The notes below the pieces were generated by a model that saw only the letters and a program-made list of their open reading frames with translations, was not told the origin of the DNA and did not search any database. DNA of 39,994 nt from an uncultured Prevotella sp. (GTDB lineage Bacteria; Bacteroidota; Bacteroidia; Bacteroidales; Bacteroidaceae): NCBI GenBank assembly GCA_902497035.1, contig CABVDL010000013.1, positions 1 through 39,994 of the forward strand. Reading direction: 5' to 3'. Below are positions 8,465 through 17,184 of the stretch, piece by piece (position 1 is the stretch's first letter; every line of letters begins with the position of its first letter). Position numbers and translations under genes: made by a program.

Positions 8465-8472
8465 CAAAGGTA
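8465..8472 (-). promoter_or_regulatory. -7 box for the DUF5686 gene
   Basis: TACCTTTG on the minus strand is an exact TAnnTTTG match, about 60 bp before the chosen start. Confidence 0.6.
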
Positions 8473-8601
8473 CAACATTATTTTAAAACTATTCCCGTCC
8501 CCAATGATGAAAAGGACTTAGTAACGTCATTTAGAACACTATAGGGGCAAAAAAACAATAAATAACTACGGGCGGAACTTAACAATTTAATAATAAATTC
8601 G

Positions 8602-8609
8602 TAACTTTG
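8602..8609 (+). promoter_or_regulatory. -7 box of the acyl/lipid cluster
   Basis: TAACTTTG lies only 8 bp before the ATG of the GNAT gene. With normal spacing to the transcription start, the mRNA would be leaderless or nearly so. A short ATG GTA TGA reading frame overlaps the start. Confidence 0.6.
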
Positions 8610-8617
8610 CACATGGT

Positions 8618-9772
8618 ATGAAAACTTTGACAGTTGCTTCAGTTCAGTCGGCCAAAGTCTTGAAAGACTTTATAGCGTTTCCCAAAAGTCTATACGCTAA
8701 GTGTCAGCAATATGTGCCGGACCTTGACGCGGACATGCGCAAAATGTTCAATCCCAAAAGCAACAGCGGGATGGCTTTCTCCGATGTGGAGGGCTTCGTT
8801 GCTTACCGTGACGGTGAGCCCGTAGGGCGAGTCATGGCCATCATCAACAGGCATGCCAATGAGAAATGGAACACGAAGTCTGTCAGGTTCAGCTACCTCG
8901 ACTTCATCGACGATGATGAGGTGTCGGCCACACTGCTTCAGACGGTGGAGCAGTGGGGCCGGAGCCGAGGCATGGACAAGATTGTGGGGCCGCTGGGCAT
9001 CACCGATTACGACAAGGAGGGAATGCTGATCAGCGATTTCGACATGCTGGGGACCATGGCCACCTATTATAATTATCCCTACTACCCCGTCCACATGGAG
9101 CGTCTGGGGTATGAGAAGAGTGCAGACTGGCTTTCCATCCGCATTGCGGTGCCAAAGGAGACACCGGCAAAATACGTCCGCGTTGCCAGGCTGGTGCCGG
9201 AGATGTTCGGCGTGCACACCCGCGTGCTGACAAAAAGAGAAATCAGAGAGGGCTATATATATAAGGTGTTCGAGCTGCTCAATGCGTCGTTTGCGCCACT
9301 TTACGGCTTCTCATCCTTCACCCGCGAACAGGCCAGGGAGTTTATGCGGCAGTATCTGCCGCTGATAAAAACGGAGATGGTTCCTGTGGTCGAGAACGAC
9401 AGGGGCGAGCTTGTCAGCATAGCCATTACCATTGGCAGCCTGTCACACGCCCTGCGCAAGGCCAACGGACGGCTGTTTCCCCTTGGATGGTATCACCTGC
9501 TGAAGGCCATGAAGTGGAGAAGCGAGGATACCGTCGAGTTGCTGCTCATCGCCGTGCGCCCCGACATGCAGGGGCTTGGCCTTACGGCCCTGCTTTTCGA
9601 CCGGCTGGTGACGGTGTATAACAAGATGGGATTTAAATGGGCCGAGACCGGGCCGCAACTGGAGGACAACTTCAAGGAGCTGTCGCAATGGAAGCCCCTT
9701 CGTCCGCAATTCGTCAAGCGGCGCCGGTGCTATCAGAAAGACATTCAGACCATAAAGAAATCAGATAAGTAA
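8618..9772 (+). CDS. GNAT-fold N-acyltransferase-like protein
   Basis: This 384-residue soluble protein opens the six-gene cluster. The C-terminal third carries the acetyl-CoA/acyl-binding GNAT motif A (AVRPDMQGLGLTALLFDRL, about residues 307-325). The N-terminal half contains GFVAYRDGEPVGRVMAIINR and GPLGITDYDKEGML, suggesting a tandem or atypical GNAT arrangement. Such proteins are annotated only as N-acetyltransferases in Bacteroidetes. Because it is coupled to a ketosynthase (stop and start overlap as TAATG) and an ACP, I infer it may transfer an acyl group from the dedicated ACP to an amine, but no residue proves the substrate. The start is set by the adjacent promoter. Confidence 0.7.
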   Translation: MKTLTVASVQSAKVLKDFIAFPKSLYAKCQQYVPDLDADMRKMFNPKSNSGMAFSDVEGFVAYRDGEPVGRVMAIINRHANEKWNTKSVRFSYLDFIDDDEVSATLLQTVEQWGRSRGMDKIVGPLGITDYDKEGMLISDFDMLGTMATYYNYPYYPVHMERLGYEKSADWLSIRIAVPKETPAKYVRVARLVPEMFGVHTRVLTKREIREGYIYKVFELLNASFAPLYGFSSFTREQAREFMRQYLPLIKTEMVPVVENDRGELVSIAITIGSLSHALRKANGRLFPLGWYHLLKAMKWRSEDTVELLLIAVRPDMQGLGLTALLFDRLVTVYNKMGFKWAETGPQLEDNFKELSQWKPLRPQFVKRRRCYQKDIQTIKKSDK

Positions 9773-10992
9773 TGAGTAGAAGAGTTGTAATCACAGGCAT
9801 GGGCATCTGGTCATGCCTTGGAACGACCTTGGATGAAGTGCGCGACGCACTCTATCAGGGCAAGAGTGGTGTCATTTTCAGTCAGGAACGCAAGGATGCC
9901 GGCTTCCGTTCGGCACTCTGCACCGACGTGAAGAAGCCCGACCTCAAGCCTTTCATCAAGCGCAACCAGCGCCAGTTCATGCCCGAGGAGGCCCAATACG
10001 CCTACATGGCCACGCGCCAGGCGCTGGAGAATGCCAGGATGGACCAGGACTTTCTCGACAAAAACACCGTCGGCATCATCTATGGCAATGACTCCGTGGC
10101 CGAAGCCACAATGGAAGGACTCGACAAGTTCCGCGAGTACAAGGACACTGCTGCCTGTGGCAGCGGTGCCATTTTCCAGTCAATGAACTCCACCATCACA
10201 ATGAATCTCGCCACCATATTCAAGCTTCGCGGCATCAACCTGACGGCAAGCGCAGCCTGTGCCTCCAGCTCACAGGCCATCGGACTGGGCGCCCTGCTTA
10301 TCTCCCAGGGGCTGCAGGACTATGTCATCGCGGGCGGTGCCGAGGAGAATAACATGTATGGCATCGCCTCATTCGACGGCATACAGGCCTTCTCCACCCG
10401 TGAGAGCGACCCGACAAAGGCCAGCCGTCCGTTCGACCGTGACCGCGACGGTCTGGTGCCCGGCGGTGGCGCGGCAACGGTCGTCCTGGAGGACTATGAG
10501 CACGCAGTCAAGCGCGGTGCCTCCATACTGGCAGAGGTCATCAGTTGGGGATTTTCGGGCAACGGCGACCACATCTCGACACCCAACGTGGACGGCCCGG
10601 CCGCAAGCTTAGAGATGTGTCTCCGCAACGGCAACGTCGACCCGCGCCAGATAGGCTATGTCAACGCGCATGCCACCTCAACCCATGCCGGCGACGGCCG
10701 TGAGGCACTGGCCATCGCGCGCGTCTTCGGTGACTACCGCGTGCCAGTGACCTCGACAAAGAGCCAGACCGGACACGAGATGTGGATGGCCGGAGCGAGC
10801 GAGTGCATCTACTCCATGCTGATGATGAAGAACGGCTTCATCGCCGGCAACATCAACTTTGAGAACCCAGACGACGAGACGGCGCAAATCAACGTCATCC
10901 CCGAGACCGTCGAGCAGCATTTTGACATGTTCCTCAGCAACTCATTTGGCTTCGGAGGCACCAACTCAACATTGATCGTCAAGAACTTGTAA
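9772..10992 (+). CDS. Beta-ketoacyl-ACP synthase (KAS II / FabF-like)
   Basis: Ketosynthases condense an acyl chain with malonyl-ACP to lengthen fatty acids or polyketides. The 406-residue protein has the full Cys-His-His triad: Cys163 in TASAACASSSQ, His300 in VNAHATSTHAGDG, His335 in TKSQTGHEMW with Lys330, and the GFGGTN loop near 393. It should therefore be active and not a chain-length factor. It overlaps the upstream GNAT gene by one base and is followed 39 bp later by an ACP gene, so it is probably specialised for this cluster rather than the housekeeping FabF. No ketoreductase, dehydratase or enoyl reductase is adjacent. Confidence 0.93.
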   Translation: MSRRVVITGMGIWSCLGTTLDEVRDALYQGKSGVIFSQERKDAGFRSALCTDVKKPDLKPFIKRNQRQFMPEEAQYAYMATRQALENARMDQDFLDKNTVGIIYGNDSVAEATMEGLDKFREYKDTAACGSGAIFQSMNSTITMNLATIFKLRGINLTASAACASSSQAIGLGALLISQGLQDYVIAGGAEENNMYGIASFDGIQAFSTRESDPTKASRPFDRDRDGLVPGGGAATVVLEDYEHAVKRGASILAEVISWGFSGNGDHISTPNVDGPAASLEMCLRNGNVDPRQIGYVNAHATSTHAGDGREALAIARVFGDYRVPVTSTKSQTGHEMWMAGASECIYSMLMMKNGFIAGNINFENPDDETAQINVIPETVEQHFDMFLSNSFGFGGTNSTLIVKNL

Positions 10993-11031
10993 ACAGAATA
11001 TAACAGATAATAATCAGTAAAGCAAAAGACT

Positions 11032-11277
11032 ATGACACGCGAAGAAATTGTAAAGCAAGTAAACAAAGTGTTGGCAGAAGAGTTCGAGACCGACGAGAGC
11101 AAGTTCACCCCTGAGGCCAACCTTAAGGATGCACTCAGCCTCGACAGCCTCAGCCTCGTTGACCTTGTGGCCGTTATACAGTACACCTATAAGTTGAAAG
11201 TTCCTGTAGAAGACCTCCGCAAGATCAACTCCTTCAACGACTTGTACGACTACATCTACAGCCACGTGGCCAAATAA
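11032..11277 (+). CDS. Acyl carrier protein
   Basis: Acyl carrier proteins hold growing acyl chains on a phosphopantetheine arm. The 81-residue acidic protein has four predicted helices. The attachment serine lies in the motif LSLDSLSLVDLV (the DSL serine, about residue 40), at the start of helix II. It differs from a housekeeping AcpP in the usually DSLDxVEL recognition segment (here DSLSLVDL), which suits a dedicated carrier paired with the upstream ketosynthase. It sits 39 bp after that gene in the same direction. A repeat-bearing 171-bp gap separates it from the exporter gene downstream. Confidence 0.93.
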   Translation: MTREEIVKQVNKVLAEEFETDESKFTPEANLKDALSLDSLSLVDLVAVIQYTYKLKVPVEDLRKINSFNDLYDYIYSHVAK

Positions 11278-11320
11278 GGTGGTCGTACTACAACATTTTG
11301 CAAGGCTGTATCAGAAGTTC

Positions 11321-11421
11321 TGAAGTCCAATAGTCCAGTAGTCCAGTCATATACTCTTGAGTATCCGATAATCAAGTGTTATTTAGGTAATGACAGGACT
11401 TCCGGACTTCTCTACTTTTGA
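11321..11421. repeat. Dispersed inverted-repeat element, copy A
   Basis: The left arm at 11321-11350 (three AGTCC cores) is roughly complementary to the right arm at 11390-11421 (ATGACAGGACTTCCGGACTT). The right arm shares the exact 15-mer ATGACAGGACTTCCG with copy B at 31731-31745, which has the same arm layout. The element lies inside the cluster between acp and the MMPL gene. Confidence 0.5.
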
Positions 11422-11448
11422 TGCTCCCTTATTTTATGATTGTGGATT

Positions 11449-13926
11449 ATGACTGAGATTGTAATCAAGATATACCGTTATTTCCATAATCATCGGCCGG
11501 TGTTCTGGGGCTCGATGATTCTTCTGTTTGTATTCTTTGGCTATTTTGCCTCCCGCATCCAACTGGAAGAGGACCTCAACAAGCTCATGCCGTCGTCTCG
11601 CAATGCCGACGGCTCCACAAAGCTGGCATTCGCCGACTTGCGCATCAAGGACAAGGTCTACCTGCTGTTTGAGGGCAAAAACGGACTCTCGCCCGACAGC
11701 ATCGCACAGGCTGCTGATGACTTTATCGACACGCTGACTGCCACCGACAGCAGTCAGCCCAAGTCACGGCGTGTCATCAGCGACATCTTCTACCAGATGC
11801 CCGAGGATGCCATGGGCGACGCCATCAGCTACATGGAGAGCCACTTTCCCGCCTACATCGACACCACGGTGTACGAGCGGACGGACTCGCTGCTGACCCT
11901 TGATCATTTCAAGCAACAGATGGTCAAAAACCGCGAAGACATCGACGGCGAGTTCGGCTCGACCTATCCCGAGCTGATACAGATGGACCCCATGGGCATG
12001 CGCAGTCTGCTCATGAGTCAGATGAAGCCGCTTCTAACAGGCTCACAGGGCGGCTTAAAGACCATTGACAGTCACTTTTTTGTCCCCGACGGCACCGTCT
12101 GCATCGCCTTCATCACACCACGCTTCTCAGCCACCGACACTGGTCAGGGCAACCGCCTCTTTGAGATGCTCAACGCTAAGATTGCGTCGTTTGCCAAGTC
12201 CCATCCCGACATCAGCATCTGCTATCACGGCACACCGGCCAGCGGATATTATAATTCCACGACCATCAAGCGCGACCTCACGACAACCCTCTTAGGTGCC
12301 TTCGTCATCGTGCTGGCGTTGATCTTCATCTGTTTCCGCAACTGGGACACACTGCCCCTGCTCATTCTGCCGGTAGTTTTCGGCACGCTCTTTGGCCTGG
12401 CCATGATGTATTTCATCGAGGGACAGTTCTCACTGCTGGCCCTGGGCATAGGCGCCGTAGTGCTGGGCGTGGCCATGAGCTACGTGCTGCACGTGCTGAC
12501 CCACTATAAGTATGTCACCGACCCCGAGCAGGTGCTGCGCGACGAGACCAAGCCCGTCTGCCTCGGATGCCTCACAACCATAGGCTCCTTCATGGGAGTC
12601 ACCTTCGTCAACACCGACCTGCTCAAGGCCTTTGGCCTGTTTGCGACCTTTGCCATACTGGGCACGACGTTCTTCTCGCTCATCTTCCTGCCCCAGCTGC
12701 TTGACACCAAGAAGAACCGCATCAACAGGAAAGCCTTTGCCGTCATCGACCGCATCAACAACTATCCCTTCGACCGGAAGAAACCGCTCATTGCCGTCAT
12801 CTGCGCCGTCACGCTCGTCTGCATCTGCGTATGGGCGGTCAAAGGAACCAATTTTGACACCAATCTCAACGACCTCGGCTACCGCTCGCCAGAGGTAGTG
12901 CACTCTGAAAACCTGCTTGCAAGCAAGACCGCCAGCGGCATCGGTTCCAAATATTTTGCCTCAACCGGGCGCACTATGGAAGAGGCACTCAACCATTTCA
13001 GCGCTCTCCAGGCCAAGCTCGACAGTCTGAGGCAACTTGGCCTGGTGAAAGGCTATACCCCGACCAGCCTTATCCTGGTGCCTGAATCAACACAGAAAGT
13101 CCGTATTGCAGCTTGGAAGCGCTACTGGACACCAGCCCGGGTGGAGAAAATGAGAAATCTGATTGCAACCACAGCATCACCGGCAGGCTTTACCTCAGAT
13201 GCCTTTGACCCGTTCTTTGAGTCGGTATCAGCCAACTTCGCCCCCGACAAGTTATATCAGGCCGGCATTATTCCTCCCGGTTATCTGTCGACGCTGATGG
13301 AGAAGACCTACGACGGCAAGTACCTCTGCTTCACATCGGTGAAATACGACAAGGCCACCGAGCGCGACAAGGGCGGCGCCTACGACCGCATCACAAGGGC
13401 CATCGGTGACGAGCCAAACATGATGGTGCTCGACACCTCCTATTATACGCAGGACACGCTGGCCAAGCTCAACAGCGACTTCAACATCCTGCAATGGGTG
13501 TCGATGGCATTCGTTTTCCTGGTGTTGCTCGTGAGCTTCCACTGGAACATCAAATACACGCTGCTTGGCTTCATGCCCATCATCCTCAGCTGGCTCATCG
13601 TACTCGGGGTCATGGACATATTCGGCATGAAGTTCAACCTGCTCAACATCATCATCTCCACGTTCATCTTCGGCATCGGTGTCGATTACAGCATCTTCGT
13701 GATGAACGGCCTGACTGAGGCCAAGGCCGACGGACGGCTGCTCCAGTTGCACAAGAGCGCCATATTCTTCTCCGCTTTCATCCTCGTGGTCACCATCTCG
13801 TCCATGCTCATCGCCAGACATCCGGCCATCCGGAGCGTGGGCTTCTCCACCCTGGTTGGTCTGCTTTCAGCCGTTATCCTGTCTTACATCCTCCAGCCTG
13901 CCATTTATCGCTTATTAAAGAAGTGA
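11449..13926 (+). CDS. MMPL/RND-family exporter
   Basis: This 825-residue inner-membrane protein has the MMPL/RND layout. A first membrane helix (about 16-36) is followed by a large periplasmic loop with LEEDLNKLMP, five helices (about 275-425), a second periplasmic loop (about 460-675), and a final block of helices to the C-terminus. The relay segment ISTFIFGIGVDYSIFVMNGL is typical of MMPL lipid transporters. I chose the ATG at 11449; an in-frame TTG at 11440 is the only upstream alternative. Placed among KAS, ACP and LolA-like genes, it likely exports an acyl or polyene lipid from the inner membrane. It overlaps the FAD gene by 4 bp (GTGA). Confidence 0.88.
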   Translation: MTEIVIKIYRYFHNHRPVFWGSMILLFVFFGYFASRIQLEEDLNKLMPSSRNADGSTKLAFADLRIKDKVYLLFEGKNGLSPDSIAQAADDFIDTLTATDSSQPKSRRVISDIFYQMPEDAMGDAISYMESHFPAYIDTTVYERTDSLLTLDHFKQQMVKNREDIDGEFGSTYPELIQMDPMGMRSLLMSQMKPLLTGSQGGLKTIDSHFFVPDGTVCIAFITPRFSATDTGQGNRLFEMLNAKIASFAKSHPDISICYHGTPASGYYNSTTIKRDLTTTLLGAFVIVLALIFICFRNWDTLPLLILPVVFGTLFGLAMMYFIEGQFSLLALGIGAVVLGVAMSYVLHVLTHYKYVTDPEQVLRDETKPVCLGCLTTIGSFMGVTFVNTDLLKAFGLFATFAILGTTFFSLIFLPQLLDTKKNRINRKAFAVIDRINNYPFDRKKPLIAVICAVTLVCICVWAVKGTNFDTNLNDLGYRSPEVVHSENLLASKTASGIGSKYFASTGRTMEEALNHFSALQAKLDSLRQLGLVKGYTPTSLILVPESTQKVRIAAWKRYWTPARVEKMRNLIATTASPAGFTSDAFDPFFESVSANFAPDKLYQAGIIPPGYLSTLMEKTYDGKYLCFTSVKYDKATERDKGGAYDRITRAIGDEPNMMVLDTSYYTQDTLAKLNSDFNILQWVSMAFVFLVLLVSFHWNIKYTLLGFMPIILSWLIVLGVMDIFGMKFNLLNIIISTFIFGIGVDYSIFVMNGLTEAKADGRLLQLHKSAIFFSAFILVVTISSMLIARHPAIRSVGFSTLVGLLSAVILSYILQPAIYRLLKK

Positions 13927-15434
13927 CTACCAACAGCAACAAATACGACATCGCCATCATCGGCAGCGGACTTGGCGGCCTGGCCTGCGGACACATCCTG
14001 TCATCAGAGGGCTACCGTGTACTTATCCTTGAGCGTGAGGCCCAGCCCGGCGGCTGCCTGCAGAGCTACCGCCGCGACGGACTCGACTTTGACACCGGGT
14101 TTCATTACATTGGCGGCCTGGGCAAGGGAGAGGCACTGTACCAGCCTTTCCGCATGCTGGGACTGACAGACTTGCCCTGGGTAAGGCTGGACGATGACTG
14201 CTTCGACCGCGTCCACATAGCCGGGCAGCATTTTGACTTCGCGCAAGGCTATCAACGGTTTGCCCAAAAGATGGCGGAGCACTTTCCCGGTGAGCGCGAA
14301 GGCCTGCAGGCTCTGGTCGGGCTGTTTCAGCACAACAGCCTCCACCAGCTCGACGCGCTCAATCCGGCACTTTCTACAGCGAGCCTCATTCAGAGTCCGC
14401 ATTGCGCAATGGATTTGTCCACCCCGGCGTGGCAATGGCTGCATGACCACTTCCACAACGAGCTGCTCATCAATGTGCTCTCCGGCAACACCACCCGCTA
14501 CGAGCTGCGCAAGGACACGCTGCCCCTCTACACTATGGCACACATCAACAGCAGCTATATCGCCAGCAGCTGGCGCCTGCGCGGCAATGGCAACATGATT
14601 GTCAAGGCACTGACCGACGCCATCCGAGCCAAGGGGGGTGAAATCAGATGCAACGCCGAAGTGAGAGATCTCGTAGAGCAGGGCGGCAAAATTGTGAAAG
14701 CCGTATGCACCAACGGTAATTGCTATGAGGCCACCACCTTCATCAGCGACATACACCCTGCACTTACCTACCAACTGATTGGCGAGAGCATCCATGTGAA
14801 AAAAAGCATGCGTATGCGTGTGTCACTGTTGGAGAACACCTACGGCATGTTGACGGCCTCATTGGTCATCAAACCCCACGCACTGCCATATGTCAATCAC
14901 AATGAATACGTATATGCCCGTCCCAACCTGTGGGAACACTACGAGCAGGACCACCCGGTATCGGGCGTGATGGCAAGCTACCGAGTGCCAGAGGACGGGT
15001 CGCAATATGTCCGGCAAATTGACCTCCTCACCCCCGTTGACTGGCCGGAGTGCAGTCCATGGGCCGGCACGAAGGTCGGCCACCGCGGACAAGACTATGA
15101 ACAATGGAAGCAACAGAAAGCTGATGAATGCATCAGCCTGGCCGAAACGGCCATTCCCGGTTTGCGGTCGGCCGTAGAACGGCAATACGTCACCTCACCG
15201 CTGACCTACCGCGACTATACGCACACGCCCAACGGCTCTGCCTTCGGACTGCGAAAGGACTGTGGCAACCCGCTGCTCACCTTCCTCTCGCCCCGCTGCC
15301 GCATACCCAACTTACTGCTTACCGGGCAGAGCCTGATGGTACACGGCATTGAGGGCGTTACGATGACCGCCCTGATGACCTGCGCCGAACTCATCGGGCG
15401 CGGGCGCATGTGGGACAAGTTAATGAACGCATAA
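13923..15434 (+). CDS. FAD-dependent oxidoreductase (CrtI/retinol-saturase-like)
   Basis: This 503-residue flavoprotein has an N-terminal dinucleotide-binding motif IAIIGSGLGGLACGHILSSE (about 9-28), then LEREAQPGGCLQSY, and a C-terminal FAD-closing segment LTGQSLMVHGIEGVTMTA, as in the phytoene desaturase / all-trans-retinol 13,14-reductase family. These enzymes oxidise, saturate or isomerise conjugated polyene chains. Translation starts at GTG, overlapping the exporter stop (GTGA), which indicates coupling. Within a ketosynthase-ACP-exporter cluster it could modify double bonds in the product, but the substrate is unknown. Nothing appears truncated. Confidence 0.85.
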   Translation: MTTNSNKYDIAIIGSGLGGLACGHILSSEGYRVLILEREAQPGGCLQSYRRDGLDFDTGFHYIGGLGKGEALYQPFRMLGLTDLPWVRLDDDCFDRVHIAGQHFDFAQGYQRFAQKMAEHFPGEREGLQALVGLFQHNSLHQLDALNPALSTASLIQSPHCAMDLSTPAWQWLHDHFHNELLINVLSGNTTRYELRKDTLPLYTMAHINSSYIASSWRLRGNGNMIVKALTDAIRAKGGEIRCNAEVRDLVEQGGKIVKAVCTNGNCYEATTFISDIHPALTYQLIGESIHVKKSMRMRVSLLENTYGMLTASLVIKPHALPYVNHNEYVYARPNLWEHYEQDHPVSGVMASYRVPEDGSQYVRQIDLLTPVDWPECSPWAGTKVGHRGQDYEQWKQQKADECISLAETAIPGLRSAVERQYVTSPLTYRDYTHTPNGSAFGLRKDCGNPLLTFLSPRCRIPNLLLTGQSLMVHGIEGVTMTALMTCAELIGRGRMWDKLMNA

Positions 15435-15458
15435 ACTACAGATTAAACGCAAAATACA

Positions 15459-16055
15459 ATGAAGAAGTATTTTATTATCGGATTGCTGTCGATGCTGGCC
15501 ATGGCCGGCTTCGCACAGGAGTCTTTGTTCACCCAGGCTGTCAGCCGCTACAAGTCGGCCAAGTCGGCCACTGCCACGGCCGTCATGGTGAAGCACAACA
15601 AGGCCCTGACGAAAAACAAAACCTACAACGGCGCGCTTTATATAAAGGACCCTGACAAGGTGGCCATCACGGCCAACAACGGCAAGGAGCAGCTGGTGAT
15701 GAACGGCAACACGTTCACCATGGTCATGGGCGGCCGCAAGCATGTGGCCTCCGCCAAGACTGCCAGCCAGTTTGCCGCCTTCAAGACCGTGCTGTACAGC
15801 GTGCTCTCGGGCGGTAAGACCAACATCTCGAATGTGCAGGGCGTGAAAATCTCGCAACAGAGTGGCAGTGTCGTAGTCACCATGACACCCGCCCAGGCCA
15901 AGCGTCTGATGTTCACTTCGTTCGTGCTGGAAATCAACAAAGGCACAGGCGCTCTCGAAAGCCTCACGCTCAACAGCAACCACGGCTTCACGCAGTACAA
16001 GTTCTCCAACTTCAAGTTCGGCGCTGCGGTCAGTGACAAAGTATTCCATCCATAA
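15459..16055 (+). CDS. LolA-like outer-membrane lipoprotein carrier
   Basis: This 198-residue periplasmic protein has a signal peptide (MKKYFIIGLLSMLAMAGFAQ) and an open beta-barrel-like fold with NGALYIKDPDKVAI, NNGKEQLVMNGNTFTMVMGG and VLEINKGTGALESLTL, as in LolA-family carriers. LolA ferries hydrophobic lipid anchors across the periplasm. Dedicated LolA paralogues paired with MMPL exporters occur in aryl-polyene and related lipid clusters, so I infer it carries the cluster product onward to the outer membrane. It is the last gene, 24 bp after the FAD gene, followed by a strong terminator at 16094-16124. No LolB is seen. Confidence 0.82.
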   Translation: MKKYFIIGLLSMLAMAGFAQESLFTQAVSRYKSAKSATATAVMVKHNKALTKNKTYNGALYIKDPDKVAITANNGKEQLVMNGNTFTMVMGGRKHVASAKTASQFAAFKTVLYSVLSGGKTNISNVQGVKISQQSGSVVVTMTPAQAKRLMFTSFVLEINKGTGALESLTLNSNHGFTQYKFSNFKFGAAVSDKVFHP

Positions 16056-16093
16056 ACAACACCATTCTATTCAGACCGTCCTGGTCGAACATA

Positions 16094-16124
16094 AAAATCC
16101 CGAGGCCATTCCCGGGATTTTTTT
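16094..16124 (+). terminator. Terminator of the acyl/lipid cluster
   Basis: AAATCCCG pairs with CGGGATTT around a short loop and is followed by a run of T, 38 bp after the LolA-like stop codon. Confidence 0.85.
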
Positions 16125-16208
16125 GGTATAGGCATGGCGATTGCCGAATATTTCGGTATTCGTCAATGCCGCCGTTAATGTTGTCTGCGTAAAACTTCCT
16201 GTCAGACT

Positions 16209-17099
16209 TCAGATCTTCAGTTTACTGCTGCCTTTGGCCTTGAGGCTCATGTCAAGTGCCCTGACGCTGTGGGTGAGCGCGCCGAACGAGATGAAATCAA
16301 CCCCGGCCTTGGCATAAGGAATCATCGTGTCGAAGGTGATTCCCCCGGACGACTCCGTCTCAATATGGCGTGGAGCCTGATGAACAAGCTCAACGGCAAG
16401 GCGTGTGTCGGCAGGCGTGAAATTGTCAAACATGATGCGGTCGGGCAGCTCGGCGACGGCCTCTTTGAGTTCCTTGAAGTCGCGTACCTCACACTCAATT
16501 TTTAAGTCAAGACCTTTGTCGGCACAATACTGGCGTGCCCGAGTGATGGCATTGTGTATGCCGCCGCAGAAGTCGATGTGGTTGTCCTTGAGGAGAATCA
16601 TGTCAAATAGACCAATGCGGTGGTTCATGCCACCTCCGATGCGCACGGCCTCTTTCTCAAGCATGCGCATGCCAGGCGTAGTCTTTCGGGTGTCGAGCAC
16701 ACGCGTGCGGGTGCCAGCATCGATGAGGGCCTGCTGATATTTATGCGTCATGGTGGCGATGCCGCTCATGCGCTGGCAGATGTTGAGCATGAGGCGCTCG
16801 GTGGTGAGCAGGCTCTGCTCTTTTCCGCAGACAGAGAGTACGATATCGCCCGGGACAACGTGGTCACCGTCGTGCTTGTACATGGTGACCTTGAGGTCAG
16901 GGTCGAAACGGTGGAACACCTCTCTGGCGGCACGCTCACCGGCAAATATGCCTTCCTCCTTAATCATAAGCTCGCTCTCGCCTGTGGCATCAGCGGGGAT
17001 GCAGCAGAGGGTGGTGTGGTCGCCATCGCCAATGTCCTCGGCGAAGGCAAGGTCGATGAGACGGTCGGTTAATGCTTTCTCTTTTTCTTTGTAGTTCAT
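16209..17099 (-). CDS. nadC: Nicotinate-nucleotide pyrophosphorylase (carboxylating)
   Basis: NadC converts quinolinate and PRPP to nicotinate mononucleotide, CO2 and pyrophosphate, the third step of de novo NAD synthesis. The 296-residue protein has the family motifs LDTRKTTPGMRMLEKEAVR (near 135) and GGGMNHRIGLFDMILLKDNH (near 154), the phosphoribosyl and quinolinate pocket. C-terminal ESSGGI and DFISFGALTHSVRALDMSL also match. Length is normal. It is the third gene of a nadB-nadA-nadC order; the 85-bp gap to nadA holds an inverted copy of a REP-like hairpin. The three pathway genes all look intact. Confidence 0.97.
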   Translation of the reverse strand: MNYKEKEKALTDRLIDLAFAEDIGDGDHTTLCCIPADATGESELMIKEEGIFAGERAAREVFHRFDPDLKVTMYKHDGDHVVPGDIVLSVCGKEQSLLTTERLMLNICQRMSGIATMTHKYQQALIDAGTRTRVLDTRKTTPGMRMLEKEAVRIGGGMNHRIGLFDMILLKDNHIDFCGGIHNAITRARQYCADKGLDLKIECEVRDFKELKEAVAELPDRIMFDNFTPADTRLAVELVHQAPRHIETESSGGITFDTMIPYAKAGVDFISFGALTHSVRALDMSLKAKGSSKLKI

Positions 17100-17117
17100 T
17101 GTGGTGGTATTAATGTG

Positions 17118-17150
17118 AGCCGCTGCTGAGCAGCGGCGTACTGAACGGAG
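17118..17150 (-). repeat. REP-like palindromic element, copy 2
   Basis: On the minus strand this reads CTCCGTTCAGTAC and then stem GCCGCTGC, a 3-nt loop and GCAGCGGC. It matches the element at 85-117 at 29 of 33 positions. It lies between nadA and nadC, where a hairpin could protect or uncouple the two parts of the transcript. Confidence 0.5.
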
Positions 17151-17184
17151 GATGCCCTGTCCAAAAGGACGAGCACCCGGTGAC

